A program made the position numbers and the translations under genes. Under the pieces are notes generated by a model that made no database searches, was not told the origin of the DNA, and saw nothing but the letters and a program-made list of their open reading frames with translations. Below, piece by piece: positions 45,181 through 53,239 of a stretch of 64,000 nt of DNA (position 1 is the first letter of the stretch; each line of letters begins with the position of its first letter). Source of the stretch: Parvibaculum sp963696585 (lineage in GTDB: Bacteria > Pseudomonadota > Alphaproteobacteria > Parvibaculales > Parvibaculaceae); assembly GCA_963696585.1 (NCBI GenBank), contig CAVOKW010000004.1:1-64000 (forward strand), written 5' to 3'.

Positions 45181-45197
45181 TGCACACAATATGTGCA
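45181..45197 (-). promoter_or_regulatory. Candidate NtrC binding site
   Basis: A perfect dyad, TGCAC-N7-GTGCA (TGCACACAATATGTGCA), which is the NtrC enhancer consensus. It is about 90-100 bp upstream of the sigma-54 element, the usual enhancer distance. Confidence 0.7.
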
Positions 45198-45378
45198 ATA
45201 TGGATGAAATCTAGCCATTAACAATTTTTGCCCTAAGAAAAGGCAATTTTCGGCACGTGTCGCCTGAAGAGGCCAGAGAGCCGCCATTTGACAGTCTGCC
45301 CGCGCGCCGCGACAAGATCGGATCAGACAGGGCGCACAAACAGCGCCCGCAAGCAGCATATGACCGGACGAGGCACCA

Positions 45379-46551
45379 ATGCAGACCACCAATCAGGTTT
45401 TTGCCGGACTGGGCACAACCATCTTCACGGTGATGTCAGCCCTTGCCAGCGCGCATGGCGCGATCAATCTGGGGCAGGGTTTCCCGGATGATGAAGGTCC
45501 GGACGACATCAGGGCGGCGGCTGCCAAATCGATTGTCGAGGGGCCGAACCAGTATCCGCCGATGATGGGTGTTCCGGCCTTGCGTCAGGCCGTTGCCGCC
45601 GCCAACAAGCGCTTCTATGGCCTGGATGTGGATTGGCAGACGCAAGTGCTCGTCACCTCCGGCGCGACAGAGGCGCTGAGCGATTGCCTCCTGGCGCTGT
45701 TGCAGCCGGGCGATGAAGTCATTCTCCTTGAACCTTGTTATGACAGCTATCGACCGATCATCGAAGCGGCGGGCGCCAAAGCCGTCTGCGTGGCGCTTGA
45801 GCCGCCGCATTGGTCCCTGCCGCAGGCTGCACTGGAAGCCGCTTTTACACCGCGCACAAAACTTGTGCTCCTGAATTCGCCGATGAACCCGACCGGCAAG
45901 GTTTTTACGCCCGACGAACTGGCGAAAATAGCTGAACTCGTTCGCACACATGATGCCTATGTGCTCTGTGACGAGGTCTATGAGCATCTCGTTTTTTCCG
46001 GCCATCCGCATGTGCCGCTGATGACCTTGCCGGATATGCGCGAGCGCTGCCTGCGCGTCGGCTCGGCAGGCAAAACCTTCTCGCTCACGGGCTGGAAGAT
46101 CGGTTATGTGACCGGACCTGCCGCGCTCATCGCCGAGGTCGCCAAGGTGCATCAGTTCATCACTTTCACGACGCCCCCCGCCTTGCAATCCGCCATTGCC
46201 TATGGCCTCGGCAAGGCAGATGCGTATTTTGAAGACCTCGCAGCCTCCCTTGAAGCCAAGCGCGACCTGCTGGCAAAGGGGCTCACGGAGGCAGGGTTCG
46301 ACGTCTTGCCGACAGATGGCACCTATTTCATCAGCGCCGACTTTCGCCCGCTTGGCTTCAATGGCACGGATGAAGATTTCTGCCGCGAGATCACGGTGAA
46401 GGCAAAGGTCGCTGCCATTCCCCTGAGTGCCTTTTATCCGCAGGGCGCGAGCCATGCCCCGCGCCATCTCGTCCGATTCTGCTTCTGCAAGCAGGACGCC
46501 ATTCTGGCAGAGGCAAGTGCGCGTCTGTTACAATGGTCGCGACGCCGCTGA
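45379..46551 (+). CDS. Class I/II PLP-dependent aminotransferase
   Basis: 390 residues. Fold-type I features: INLGQGFPDDEGP, VTSGATEALSDCL, NSPMNPTGKVF, CDEVYEHLVF and the PLP lysine in SAGKTFSLTGWKIGY. The INLGQGFPD start and overall length match the YbdL/kynurenine-glutamine aminotransferase group, which prefers methionine, aromatic or glutamine-type donors. Its divergent position to glnBA fits amino-nitrogen metabolism. Specific substrate not determinable. Confidence 0.88.
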   Translation: MQTTNQVFAGLGTTIFTVMSALASAHGAINLGQGFPDDEGPDDIRAAAAKSIVEGPNQYPPMMGVPALRQAVAAANKRFYGLDVDWQTQVLVTSGATEALSDCLLALLQPGDEVILLEPCYDSYRPIIEAAGAKAVCVALEPPHWSLPQAALEAAFTPRTKLVLLNSPMNPTGKVFTPDELAKIAELVRTHDAYVLCDEVYEHLVFSGHPHVPLMTLPDMRERCLRVGSAGKTFSLTGWKIGYVTGPAALIAEVAKVHQFITFTTPPALQSAIAYGLGKADAYFEDLAASLEAKRDLLAKGLTEAGFDVLPTDGTYFISADFRPLGFNGTDEDFCREITVKAKVAAIPLSAFYPQGASHAPRHLVRFCFCKQDAILAEASARLLQWSRRR

Positions 46552-46627
46552 CAAAACAATCCAGGCAGAATGCAGCCGTGCCGTCGCGTCTTGTCGGGGC
46601 GCAATTCATGCGCAGGCCTTCGCATTC

Positions 46628-46657
46628 GCATGGGCATGGGCATGGGCATGGGCATGG
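46628..46657. repeat. Hexanucleotide tandem repeat (GCATGG) x5
   Basis: Five exact copies of GCATGG in the intergenic space between the aminotransferase and phosphatase genes. The copy number may vary by slippage. Confidence 0.9.
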
Positions 46658-46711
46658 TCGTGTCACATGATCGCGGTATCAATATTTTCACGTCGGCATA
46701 AGCAGCATATC

Positions 46712-46745
46712 AAAGGACGAGACACATGAAAGGACGAGACACATG
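46712..46745 (+). repeat. Tandem 17-bp duplication of a ribosome-binding site and start codon
   Basis: AAAGGACGAGACACATG occurs twice back to back (46712-46728, 46729-46745). The second ATG (46743) starts the phosphatase gene. The first ATG (46726) opens an 11-codon frame (MKGRDTWPAFS) that stops inside the gene. Confidence 0.92.
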
Positions 46746-47327
46746 GCCCGCATTTTCATGATCCGGCATGGTGAGGCCGCAGCAGGTTGGGATCGTGATC
46801 CCGATCCCGGATTGAGTGCGCTGGGCCGTGAACAGGCTGAGCGGGCGCGGCTCGGATTGCTCGCCTTGCATCAGGGCCCCCTGCCTGTCCTGTCATCACC
46901 CTTGAAGCGTTGTGTGGAAACGGCGATGCCTCTCGCGACGCATTGGGGCGTTACGCCGATCATCGAGCGCCGGGTGATCGAGCTGCCATCACCGAGTAAA
47001 GACCTCGTCGCACGCACGGCATGGCTTCGCAGCATGATGGGGTCGAACTGGGCTGACGTGATGCCAACACCGGACGCGCCAGCCGATTTTCTTGAAACGC
47101 TGGCACGCTGGCGGGCAGGCATTGTCGAGACACTCAAAACTGTGACGTCTGACACGGTGATCTTCAGCCATTTCGTGGCGGTCAATGCGGCTGCTGGCTT
47201 TGCAAGCGGCGATGACCGGGTTGTCCTGTTCCGGCCCGACAATGCCTCGATCACGATTTTTGAAACGGACGGCAAAACACTTCGCCTTGTCGAACGCGGC
47301 GCCGAAGCTGAAACCAAAGTCAATTAA
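46743..47327 (+). CDS. Histidine phosphatase family protein (SixA-like)
   Basis: 194 residues. The phosphohistidine site is MIRHGEAAAGW (His8), SSPLKRC is the second phosphate-binding motif, and the downstream catalytic His is in FSHFVAVNA. The short length without a large insert resembles SixA, which dephosphorylates histidine-containing phosphotransfer proteins, but general phosphoglycerate-mutase-like phosphatases look alike. The start is at the second of two duplicated ATGs; the ribosome-binding site AAAGGACGA precedes each. Confidence 0.86.
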   Translation: MARIFMIRHGEAAAGWDRDPDPGLSALGREQAERARLGLLALHQGPLPVLSSPLKRCVETAMPLATHWGVTPIIERRVIELPSPSKDLVARTAWLRSMMGSNWADVMPTPDAPADFLETLARWRAGIVETLKTVTSDTVIFSHFVAVNAAAGFASGDDRVVLFRPDNASITIFETDGKTLRLVERGAEAETKVN

Positions 47328-47345
47328 GTGCTTTGATCCTTTCAA

Positions 47346-47467
47346 GACGTGGATGACCCGCCTGAAGCGGATTATGACGTATCTGTTCTGAACCGTCATG
47401 GCCCGGTTTATCCGGACCATCCACGACTTTCCGATTGTCATCCCGGGATTTATTCCCGGGGTCCATG
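47346..47467. repeat. Intergenic palindromic repeat, locus 4 (three elements)
   Basis: Three elements follow in tandem: 47346-47379 (GTGGATGACCCGCC type), 47393-47426 (GTCATGGCCCGG, then CCGGACCATCCACGA) and 47434-47467 (GTCATCCCGGGATTTATTC). The third shares a 27-base string with locus 1. The nnr frame can be extended upstream through them, but conserved protein begins only at 47500. Confidence 0.8.
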
Positions 47468-47499
47468 GCAATGGCTGCTTGCCCGGCTATAGTTGCTCC

Positions 47500-48999
47500 A
47501 TGAGAAAGCTGCCGATTCCCCTGCTGACGACATCCGAAATGGCCGAGGCTGACCGCCTGACCATCGAAGGCGGCAAGCCGGGCATCCTATTGATGGAAAA
47601 TGCCGGCCGGGCTGTCGCCGAGGCCGTGCATGAGCATCATGCCAAATGCAATCTCGTCGTCCTCTGCGGGCCCGGCAATAATGGCGGGGATGGTTTCATT
47701 GCCGCCCGTCTGCTGCGCGACTGGGGTTGGCAGGTGACGCTGTTTCTGCTGGGGACGCCAGAGCGTTTGACGGGCGATGCCGCGCAGGCCGCGCATCGCT
47801 GGGCAGGCCCCATTCATCCCATGACGGCTGATGCCTGCCTCGGGGCGGAACTGGTCATTGACGCGATTTTTGGCGCCGGTCTCGCGCGCGACATTGATGG
47901 CGTCGTTGCCGACATCATAGGGCGCGTGAATGGTGCGGACATTCAAGTGGTTGCGGTCGATGTGCCCACCGGACTTGACGGCAATACCGGGCAGGTGAGG
48001 GGACATGCCTTTCAGGCCTTCAACACGGTGACTTTTTTTAAAGCCAAGCCGGGTCATTACCTCATGCCGGGCCGTTTGCTCTGCGGCAAGCTCAATGTGG
48101 CCGATATCGGCATGGCGCCGGAAACCACATCCCGTCTGGGGGTGAAATGCTTTCTGAATACGCCCACGCTATGGGGCGCCACCTTTCCGCGACCCGCCCT
48201 CGACACGCATAAATACAAGCGCGGCCACGCGCTGGTCGTGTCCGGCGATATGACACACACAGGCGCCGCGCGTCTTGCCGCCCGCGCCAGTTTGCGGGCC
48301 GGTGCGGGGCTGGTGACGGTTGCCTCGCCATCTGATGCGCTTGCCACCAATGCCGCGCAACTCACCGCCATCATGCTGATGCCGTTTCAGGGGGCTGATG
48401 GACTGACGGCGATCCTCGACGACAAGCGCAAGAATGCCTGCCTCATCGGACCGGGGGCGGGCGTTGGCGCCGCCACGCGGGAAAATGTTCTGGCGACCCT
48501 CCTCTCAGGCGCGGCGCTGGTCCTCGATGCCGATGCGCTGACGAGCTTTGCCGAAATCCCGCGCGACCTCTTTGTCGCCATCAAAGGCTATTTTGCCGGG
48601 CCCGTGGTCATGACCCCGCATGAGGGCGAGTTTGACCGTCTGTTTCCCGATCTCGCAAATCCTGCCCTTGGCAAATGCGCCCGCGCCAAGGCCGCAGCCC
48701 AAGCCAGTGGGGCGGTCATGGTATTGAAGGGCCCTGATACGGTGATTGCTGCCCCGGACGGGCGATTGGCGATCAATGCCAATGCCGGTCCGGAACTGGC
48801 GACGGCTGGCTCAGGCGATGTGCTGTCGGGCATCATTTTGGCGCTTCTGGCACAGGGCATGGCCCCCTTTGAGGCTGCCACTGCCGGCGTCTGGCTGCAT
48901 GGCGAGGCGGGGAGCCATTTTGGCCCCGGTCTTGTCGCCGAAGATCTGCCCGAAATGCTCCCGGCGGTGCTGCGCGACCTGCTTTCTGCCCTTTCATAA
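47500..48999 (+). CDS. nnr: Bifunctional NAD(P)H-hydrate epimerase / ADP-dependent dehydratase
   Basis: 499 residues from ATG 47500; an upstream frame start at 47398 reads through repeat DNA. The N-terminal YjeF_N epimerase domain (about 1-215) has TTSEMAEADRLTIEGG, NAGRAVAE, CGPGNNGGDGFIAARLL and DAIFGAGL. The C-terminal ribokinase-like dehydratase (about 225-490) has HKYKRGHALVVSG, LIGPGAGVG, MTPHEGEFDRL and GSGDVLSGIILALL. Together they repair hydrated NADH/NADPH. Located upstream of tRNA-Leu and tig. Confidence 0.94.
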   Translation: MRKLPIPLLTTSEMAEADRLTIEGGKPGILLMENAGRAVAEAVHEHHAKCNLVVLCGPGNNGGDGFIAARLLRDWGWQVTLFLLGTPERLTGDAAQAAHRWAGPIHPMTADACLGAELVIDAIFGAGLARDIDGVVADIIGRVNGADIQVVAVDVPTGLDGNTGQVRGHAFQAFNTVTFFKAKPGHYLMPGRLLCGKLNVADIGMAPETTSRLGVKCFLNTPTLWGATFPRPALDTHKYKRGHALVVSGDMTHTGAARLAARASLRAGAGLVTVASPSDALATNAAQLTAIMLMPFQGADGLTAILDDKRKNACLIGPGAGVGAATRENVLATLLSGAALVLDADALTSFAEIPRDLFVAIKGYFAGPVVMTPHEGEFDRLFPDLANPALGKCARAKAAAQASGAVMVLKGPDTVIAAPDGRLAINANAGPELATAGSGDVLSGIILALLAQGMAPFEAATAGVWLHGEAGSHFGPGLVAEDLPEMLPAVLRDLLSALS

Positions 49000-49119
49000 G
49001 CCATATCGGGCGCTTTGCCGTTTTCTCTCGGCTTTTGCTGGCAATCAGATGAAGCCCTTGATATAGAGGCAGCCAAATTGGGTACGGCTGGCCTCACCGG
49101 GCTTCCGCCGACAGACTTC

Positions 49120-49204
<85 letters not shown>

Positions 49205-49247
49205 GGCTGAAACCCGGCGTACCCGCATTAAAGCATAGGATAGAAGA

Positions 49248-50753
49248 ATGCTGGTGACTGTTACGAGCGCGGATGGATTGAAGCGCGAACTCAAGATTCA
49301 GGTTCCTGCCGCTGAATTGCAGGCGCGCATGACGGGCAAGCTCGACCGGATGAAAAATCAGATCCGCCTCAAGGGCTTTCGTCCCGGCAAGGTGCCGGTG
49401 GCGCATCTCCGCAAGACCTATGGCAAGTCGGTCATGGGCGAAGCCATTCAGGAAGCCGTGAACGAGTCGAGCCAGAAGGCACTGGAAGAACATTCCTTCC
49501 GCCCCGCCGTTCAGCCTTCCATCGCCTTTGAAGGCGAAATTGAGGAAGTCATCGACGGCAAGGCCGACCTGACCTTCAAGATGAGCTTTGAACTGATTCC
49601 GGCTTTTGAACTTGCCGACTTCGCCAAGATGACGGTTGAGCGTCCGGTCGCCGAGCCGTCTGACGCTGATGTCGAAGAAGCCTTGACGCGTCTTGCCGCC
49701 AATCAGAAGAGCTTTGATGCCCGCCCTGAAGGCGACAAGGCTCAGTCCGGCGATCTCCTGACCATCGACTTCATCGGTCGCATCGATGGCGAAGCCTTTG
49801 AAGGCGGCAGCGCGGAAGATGCCTCGCTCGAAATCGGGTCGGGCCGTTTCATCCCCGGCTTTGAAGATCAGCTCATTGGCACCAAGGTTGGCGACAAGCT
49901 CGATGTGGTCGTGACCTTCCCGGCGGACTACGGCGCAGAAAATCTCGCTGGCAAGGAAGCCGTGTTCGAAACGACCGTCAAGGAAGTCAAGGCGCCGGGC
50001 GAAACCAGGCTGGATGATGACTTCGCCAAGCGTTTCGGGATGGAAGGCATCGACAAGCTGCGCGACGCCATGGCCGATCAGATGAAGCAGGATTATGCGC
50101 GCATGTCGCGGATGCACCTGAAGCGCGCCATGCTGGACAAGCTCGACGAACTGCACAGCTTCGAGCTGCCGCCCTCCATGGTTGAGCAGGAATTCAGTTC
50201 CATCTGGTCGCAGTTTGAAGCCGAGCTGAAGCAGCAGAACAAGACCGCTGCCGAACTCGATGAGCCGGAAGACGACATCCGCGCCGAATATCGCAAGATC
50301 GCCGAGCGTCGTGTGCGTCTGGGTCTGGTACTCGCCGAAGTTGGTGAGGTCAGCAAGGTGACAGTGACCGATCAGGAAGTGAACCAGGCCCTCATGGAGC
50401 GTGCCCGTCAGTTCCCCGGTCAGGAACGTCAGGTGTTCGACTTCTATCGTCAGAACCCGCAGGCGCTTTCAGAAATCCGGGCCCCGATCTTTGAAGACAA
50501 GGTCATCGACTATATCGCTGAGCTTGCCACCGTGACCGACAAGGTCGTGTCACGTGATGAACTCTTCGCTGAAGACGACCATGACCACGACCATCATGAC
50601 CACGACCATCATGACCATGAGGGTCACGGCCATGAGGGTCACGTCCATGGTCCCGATTGCGACCACGACCACGACCACGACCATGATCATGCCGGGGCGG
50701 CACCTGCTGAAAAGAAAAAGCCGGCAGCCAAGAAGGCCAAGTCGGAAGACTGA
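49248..50753 (+). CDS. tig: Trigger factor with His/Asp-rich C-terminal tail
   Basis: 501 residues. N-terminal ribosome-binding domain with the signature LKGFRPGKVPV, a PPIase FKBP-like domain (about 160-250, GDLLTIDFIGRIDGEAFEGG) and the helical chaperone domain to about residue 435. A tail of about 40 residues is made almost only of His, Asp and Gly (blocks of HDH and GHEGH, one Cys) and ends in a Lys/Ala-rich stretch. Trigger factor binds nascent chains at the ribosome exit. The tail resembles metal-binding tails such as that of SlyD. Followed by a terminator. Confidence 0.95.
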   Translation: MLVTVTSADGLKRELKIQVPAAELQARMTGKLDRMKNQIRLKGFRPGKVPVAHLRKTYGKSVMGEAIQEAVNESSQKALEEHSFRPAVQPSIAFEGEIEEVIDGKADLTFKMSFELIPAFELADFAKMTVERPVAEPSDADVEEALTRLAANQKSFDARPEGDKAQSGDLLTIDFIGRIDGEAFEGGSAEDASLEIGSGRFIPGFEDQLIGTKVGDKLDVVVTFPADYGAENLAGKEAVFETTVKEVKAPGETRLDDDFAKRFGMEGIDKLRDAMADQMKQDYARMSRMHLKRAMLDKLDELHSFELPPSMVEQEFSSIWSQFEAELKQQNKTAAELDEPEDDIRAEYRKIAERRVRLGLVLAEVGEVSKVTVTDQEVNQALMERARQFPGQERQVFDFYRQNPQALSEIRAPIFEDKVIDYIAELATVTDKVVSRDELFAEDDHDHDHHDHDHHDHEGHGHEGHVHGPDCDHDHDHDHDHAGAAPAEKKKPAAKKAKSED

Positions 50754-50776
50754 GCGCCGTCACATGCCGAAAGCTC

Positions 50777-50804
50777 AAAGGCCCGGACATCATCCGGGCC
50801 TTTT
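50777..50804 (+). terminator. Intrinsic terminator after tig
   Basis: Stem AAAGGCCCGGA / TCCGGGCCTTTT around ATCA, ending in a T run. Confidence 0.85.
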
Positions 50805-50944
50805 CATTTGCCGATACGTTCAAGGTCGCGCGCCGGGCGGCATCGTCCTCAACGAAGGCTGGAGGACACAGGCGTTGATGACAGTTGGCAGATGCGAGGT
50901 TCTGAAGTCGGTCCGGATCGGGCCAGAATGGATTGCGGCAGAAA

Positions 50945-51142
50945 CATGATCGCCACATTAAGGAATCTTTAGTAAAAAACTTTGCCACAAGCCAAAATAA
51001 TCATTGCGCAGACTCATCATAGGACATATTTCATCGCGCATAGACGCACACGCACGTGCCACTGGCCCTAGTTGGTTTATGCAACGACGGAAGCGTCCTT
51101 TTTGATCACGCCGGCATTGCCGGGTCTTAAAGGGTGTTGACG
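50945..51142 (+). ncRNA. Candidate speF-type structured leader of ornithine decarboxylase
   Basis: Directly upstream of an alphaproteobacterial ornithine decarboxylase gene, where the speF RNA element is known to occur. The stretch contains an unusual, probably structured run (51040-51085), then a hairpin GACG-GAAG-CGTC followed by CTTTTTG (51086-51104) that looks like an attenuator, then CCGGC-ATT-GCCGG (51111-51123) just before the ribosome-binding site. Assignment rests on position and hairpins and partly on recollection of the motif; no covariance search was possible. Confidence 0.55.
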
Positions 51143-52417
51143 ATGTTCGCTTCCGAGCAGGGCCGCCGTGCCCGTTCGCGCTCCTCTTCCTCAAAAATCG
51201 CAACAGCGGCCAAGGTCGCACCGCGCAAGAAGCCCAGGCTGCGGCTTGTGCCCCAGGCAGCCGAGCTGCCTGGCGAGCGGGGTGGTCTGCCGCCCAAGAT
51301 TGCCCGCTATCTGAAAACGGCTGCGCTGCCGTCGCCTTGCCTCGTGGTCGATGTGGACATTGTCGCGCATAATTTCGACGATCTGGCCCGTTCGCTGCCC
51401 GACGCGCGCATCTTCTATGCCGTGAAGGCAAATCCGGCCGATGAGATCATTGAGCGTCTGGCGCAGCAGGGTTCCTGCTTCGACACGGCCAGCATGGGCG
51501 AGATTGATCTCTGCCTGTCGCACCGCGTCAGCCCGGACCGCCTGTCCTTTGGCAACACCATCAAGAAGGAACGCGACATTGCCGAGGCTTATGCCAAGGG
51601 CGTGCGCATGTATGCCTTCGACAGCTATGAAGAGCTCGACAAGATCGCCCGTTCGGCCCCCGGCTCCAAGGTTTACTGCCGCGTGCTGATGCAATGCGAA
51701 GGCGCTGAATGGCCGCTGTCGCGCAAGTTTGGTTGCGAGCCGGAAATGGCCGCCGACCTGCTCGTGCGCGCCAATGAGCTTGGCCTGGATGCTTATGGCC
51801 TGTCTTTTCATGTCGGCTCGCAGCAGACCGACCTGACCCAGTATGACAAGGCGCTGGCGCTGGCCGCCTCGCTCTTCGACACGCTGGCCAAGCGTGGCGT
51901 GAAGCTGCGCCTCGTCAATATGGGCGGCGGCTTCCCGTCGCGCTACCGCACCGACGTACCCTCGATTGCCGCTTATGGCGCCGCCATCAGCGAAGCCCTG
52001 TCGCGCCGCTTTGGTGCCGACATGCCCGATGTGATCGTCGAGCCGGGCCGCGGTGTCGTCGGCGATGCCGGTGTCATTCAGGCGGAAGTCGTGCTTGTGT
52101 CGCAGAAGGGTGGCGACGATGCGCGACGATGGGTCTATCTCGATGTCGGCAAGTTCCATGGTCTGGCAGAGACGATGGATGAAGCGATCAAATATCGCCT
52201 GCTGACGCCGCATGATGGCAGCGTGACCGCGCCGGTCGTGCTGGCGGGCCCGACCTGCGATAGCGCCGATATTCTCTACGAGAAGACCGACTATCGTCTG
52301 CCCACCGCGTTGAAGGCGGGCGACAAGGTCCAGATCCTCGCAACCGGTGCTTACACGACGACTTACTCGGCCGTCGCGTTCAATGGTTTCCCGCCGCTGG
52401 CCAGCGTCTGCATCTGA
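51143..52417 (+). CDS. Ornithine/lysine decarboxylase, fold type III
   Basis: 424 residues from ATG 51143 (AAAGGG eight bases upstream); GTG 51134 is a weaker alternative. The PLP lysine is in FYAVKANPA, the glycine-rich phosphate loop in GGGFPSRY, EPGRGVVGDAG follows, and the active-site Cys is in GPTCDSADIL. It matches alphaproteobacterial Odc/Ldc enzymes that make putrescine (and sometimes cadaverine). Residues 1-42 are an Arg/Ser/Lys/Pro-rich extension not typical of the family. The upstream leader suggests polyamine-responsive control. Confidence 0.9.
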   Translation: MFASEQGRRARSRSSSSKIATAAKVAPRKKPRLRLVPQAAELPGERGGLPPKIARYLKTAALPSPCLVVDVDIVAHNFDDLARSLPDARIFYAVKANPADEIIERLAQQGSCFDTASMGEIDLCLSHRVSPDRLSFGNTIKKERDIAEAYAKGVRMYAFDSYEELDKIARSAPGSKVYCRVLMQCEGAEWPLSRKFGCEPEMAADLLVRANELGLDAYGLSFHVGSQQTDLTQYDKALALAASLFDTLAKRGVKLRLVNMGGGFPSRYRTDVPSIAAYGAAISEALSRRFGADMPDVIVEPGRGVVGDAGVIQAEVVLVSQKGGDDARRWVYLDVGKFHGLAETMDEAIKYRLLTPHDGSVTAPVVLAGPTCDSADILYEKTDYRLPTALKAGDKVQILATGAYTTTYSAVAFNGFPPLASVCI

Positions 52418-52509
52418 GCGGCGCACAAGCGACGGGCTTTCAGGAACAAGAATCATTTGGGAGAGCCGGCAGGCGCGGATATCCGCTGCCCCGGTTCCGG
52501 GACAAGACC

Positions 52510-53040
52510 ATGCAAATCTCCGTTGAATCACCTGCCGATCAGGCAGACGTGAATGCGCTCGTCGCCGACGCATTCGGCCCTGAGCGGTTTGCCAAAACCG
52601 TCTATCGTCTGCGCGATGGTGTGAGCGCGCTCGGAACGCTCTCGCTTGTTGCCAAGGATGGCGATGACGTCGTCGGCACGCTGCGCTTCTGGCCGATCAC
52701 GATTGGTGCGGGCACACCTGCCTTGTTGCTCGGCCCGCTGGTCAGCCACCCCGACCGTCAGGGGCAGGGCATTGGCATGGCCCTGATGCGTGAAGGGCTG
52801 GCGCGCGCCGCCGCTGAGGGCCATCGCATTGTTGTGCTGGTCGGCGACGAGCCTTATTACCGCCGTTTCGGCTTCAGCCGGGCACTCGCCCGCAGGCTCG
52901 AATTGCCGGGCTGGGTCGATCCGGCCCGGTTTCTGGCCCGTGAACTGGTCGCAGGCGCCATGCTCGGTGTTTCCGGCATGATTGGCCGCCCCGGCGAGGT
53001 TGCCCCAGCGGTCGCCTATGATCAGGCCGTCAGTCTTTGA
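52510..53040 (+). CDS. GNAT-family N-acetyltransferase
   Basis: 176 residues. Acetyl-CoA-binding loop with VSHPDRQGQGIGMALMREGL and VGDEPYYRRFGFSR, as in the YhbS-like GNAT group. A weak ribosome-binding site precedes it, and it lies 92 bp after the decarboxylase gene on the same strand. Because of that position a polyamine substrate is tempting but not supported by any residue pattern; YhbS-like proteins are mostly uncharacterised. Confidence 0.83.
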   Translation: MQISVESPADQADVNALVADAFGPERFAKTVYRLRDGVSALGTLSLVAKDGDDVVGTLRFWPITIGAGTPALLLGPLVSHPDRQGQGIGMALMREGLARAAAEGHRIVVLVGDEPYYRRFGFSRALARRLELPGWVDPARFLARELVAGAMLGVSGMIGRPGEVAPAVAYDQAVSL

Positions 53041-53176
53041 ACAAATCTCCCTGTTCTTGTGGCAATCAGGGGAGAGGGCGGCGTTTCCACCTTATCTTTT
53101 GCTTGCGATAAAGTCCTGAACGCTCCATTTACCGAATCGTACTATCCCTTTTAGCTTGGCATGTTGGCGTGAGAGC

Positions 53177-53205
53177 CTTGGTTTTGGCGCTCATAATGAC
53201 TATAT
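53177..53205 (+). promoter_or_regulatory. Candidate heat-shock (sigma-32) promoter of clpP
   Basis: CTTG at 53177-53180, an 18-base spacer, then ACTATAT at 53199-53205, one mismatch from the alphaproteobacterial -10 CYTATNT. It ends 35 bases before the clpP start. A by-eye match only. Confidence 0.35.
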
Positions 53206-53239
53206 CGTCTAGCAGTCAGACGCGCCGCGCTCAGGAGAG

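Larger units (their letters stand above)
45024..45378. promoter_or_regulatory. Divergent control region between glnB and the aminotransferase gene
   Basis: 355 bp without a gene. It contains the sigma-54 element and NtrC site described separately and a markedly AT-rich core (45105-45240). The promoter of the plus-strand aminotransferase gene was not resolved. Confidence 0.6.

Noticed and set aside
51191..52573. 460-codon minus-strand frame opposite ornithine decarboxylase
   Set aside because: Antisense shadow; the plus strand encodes a complete enzyme with all motifs.
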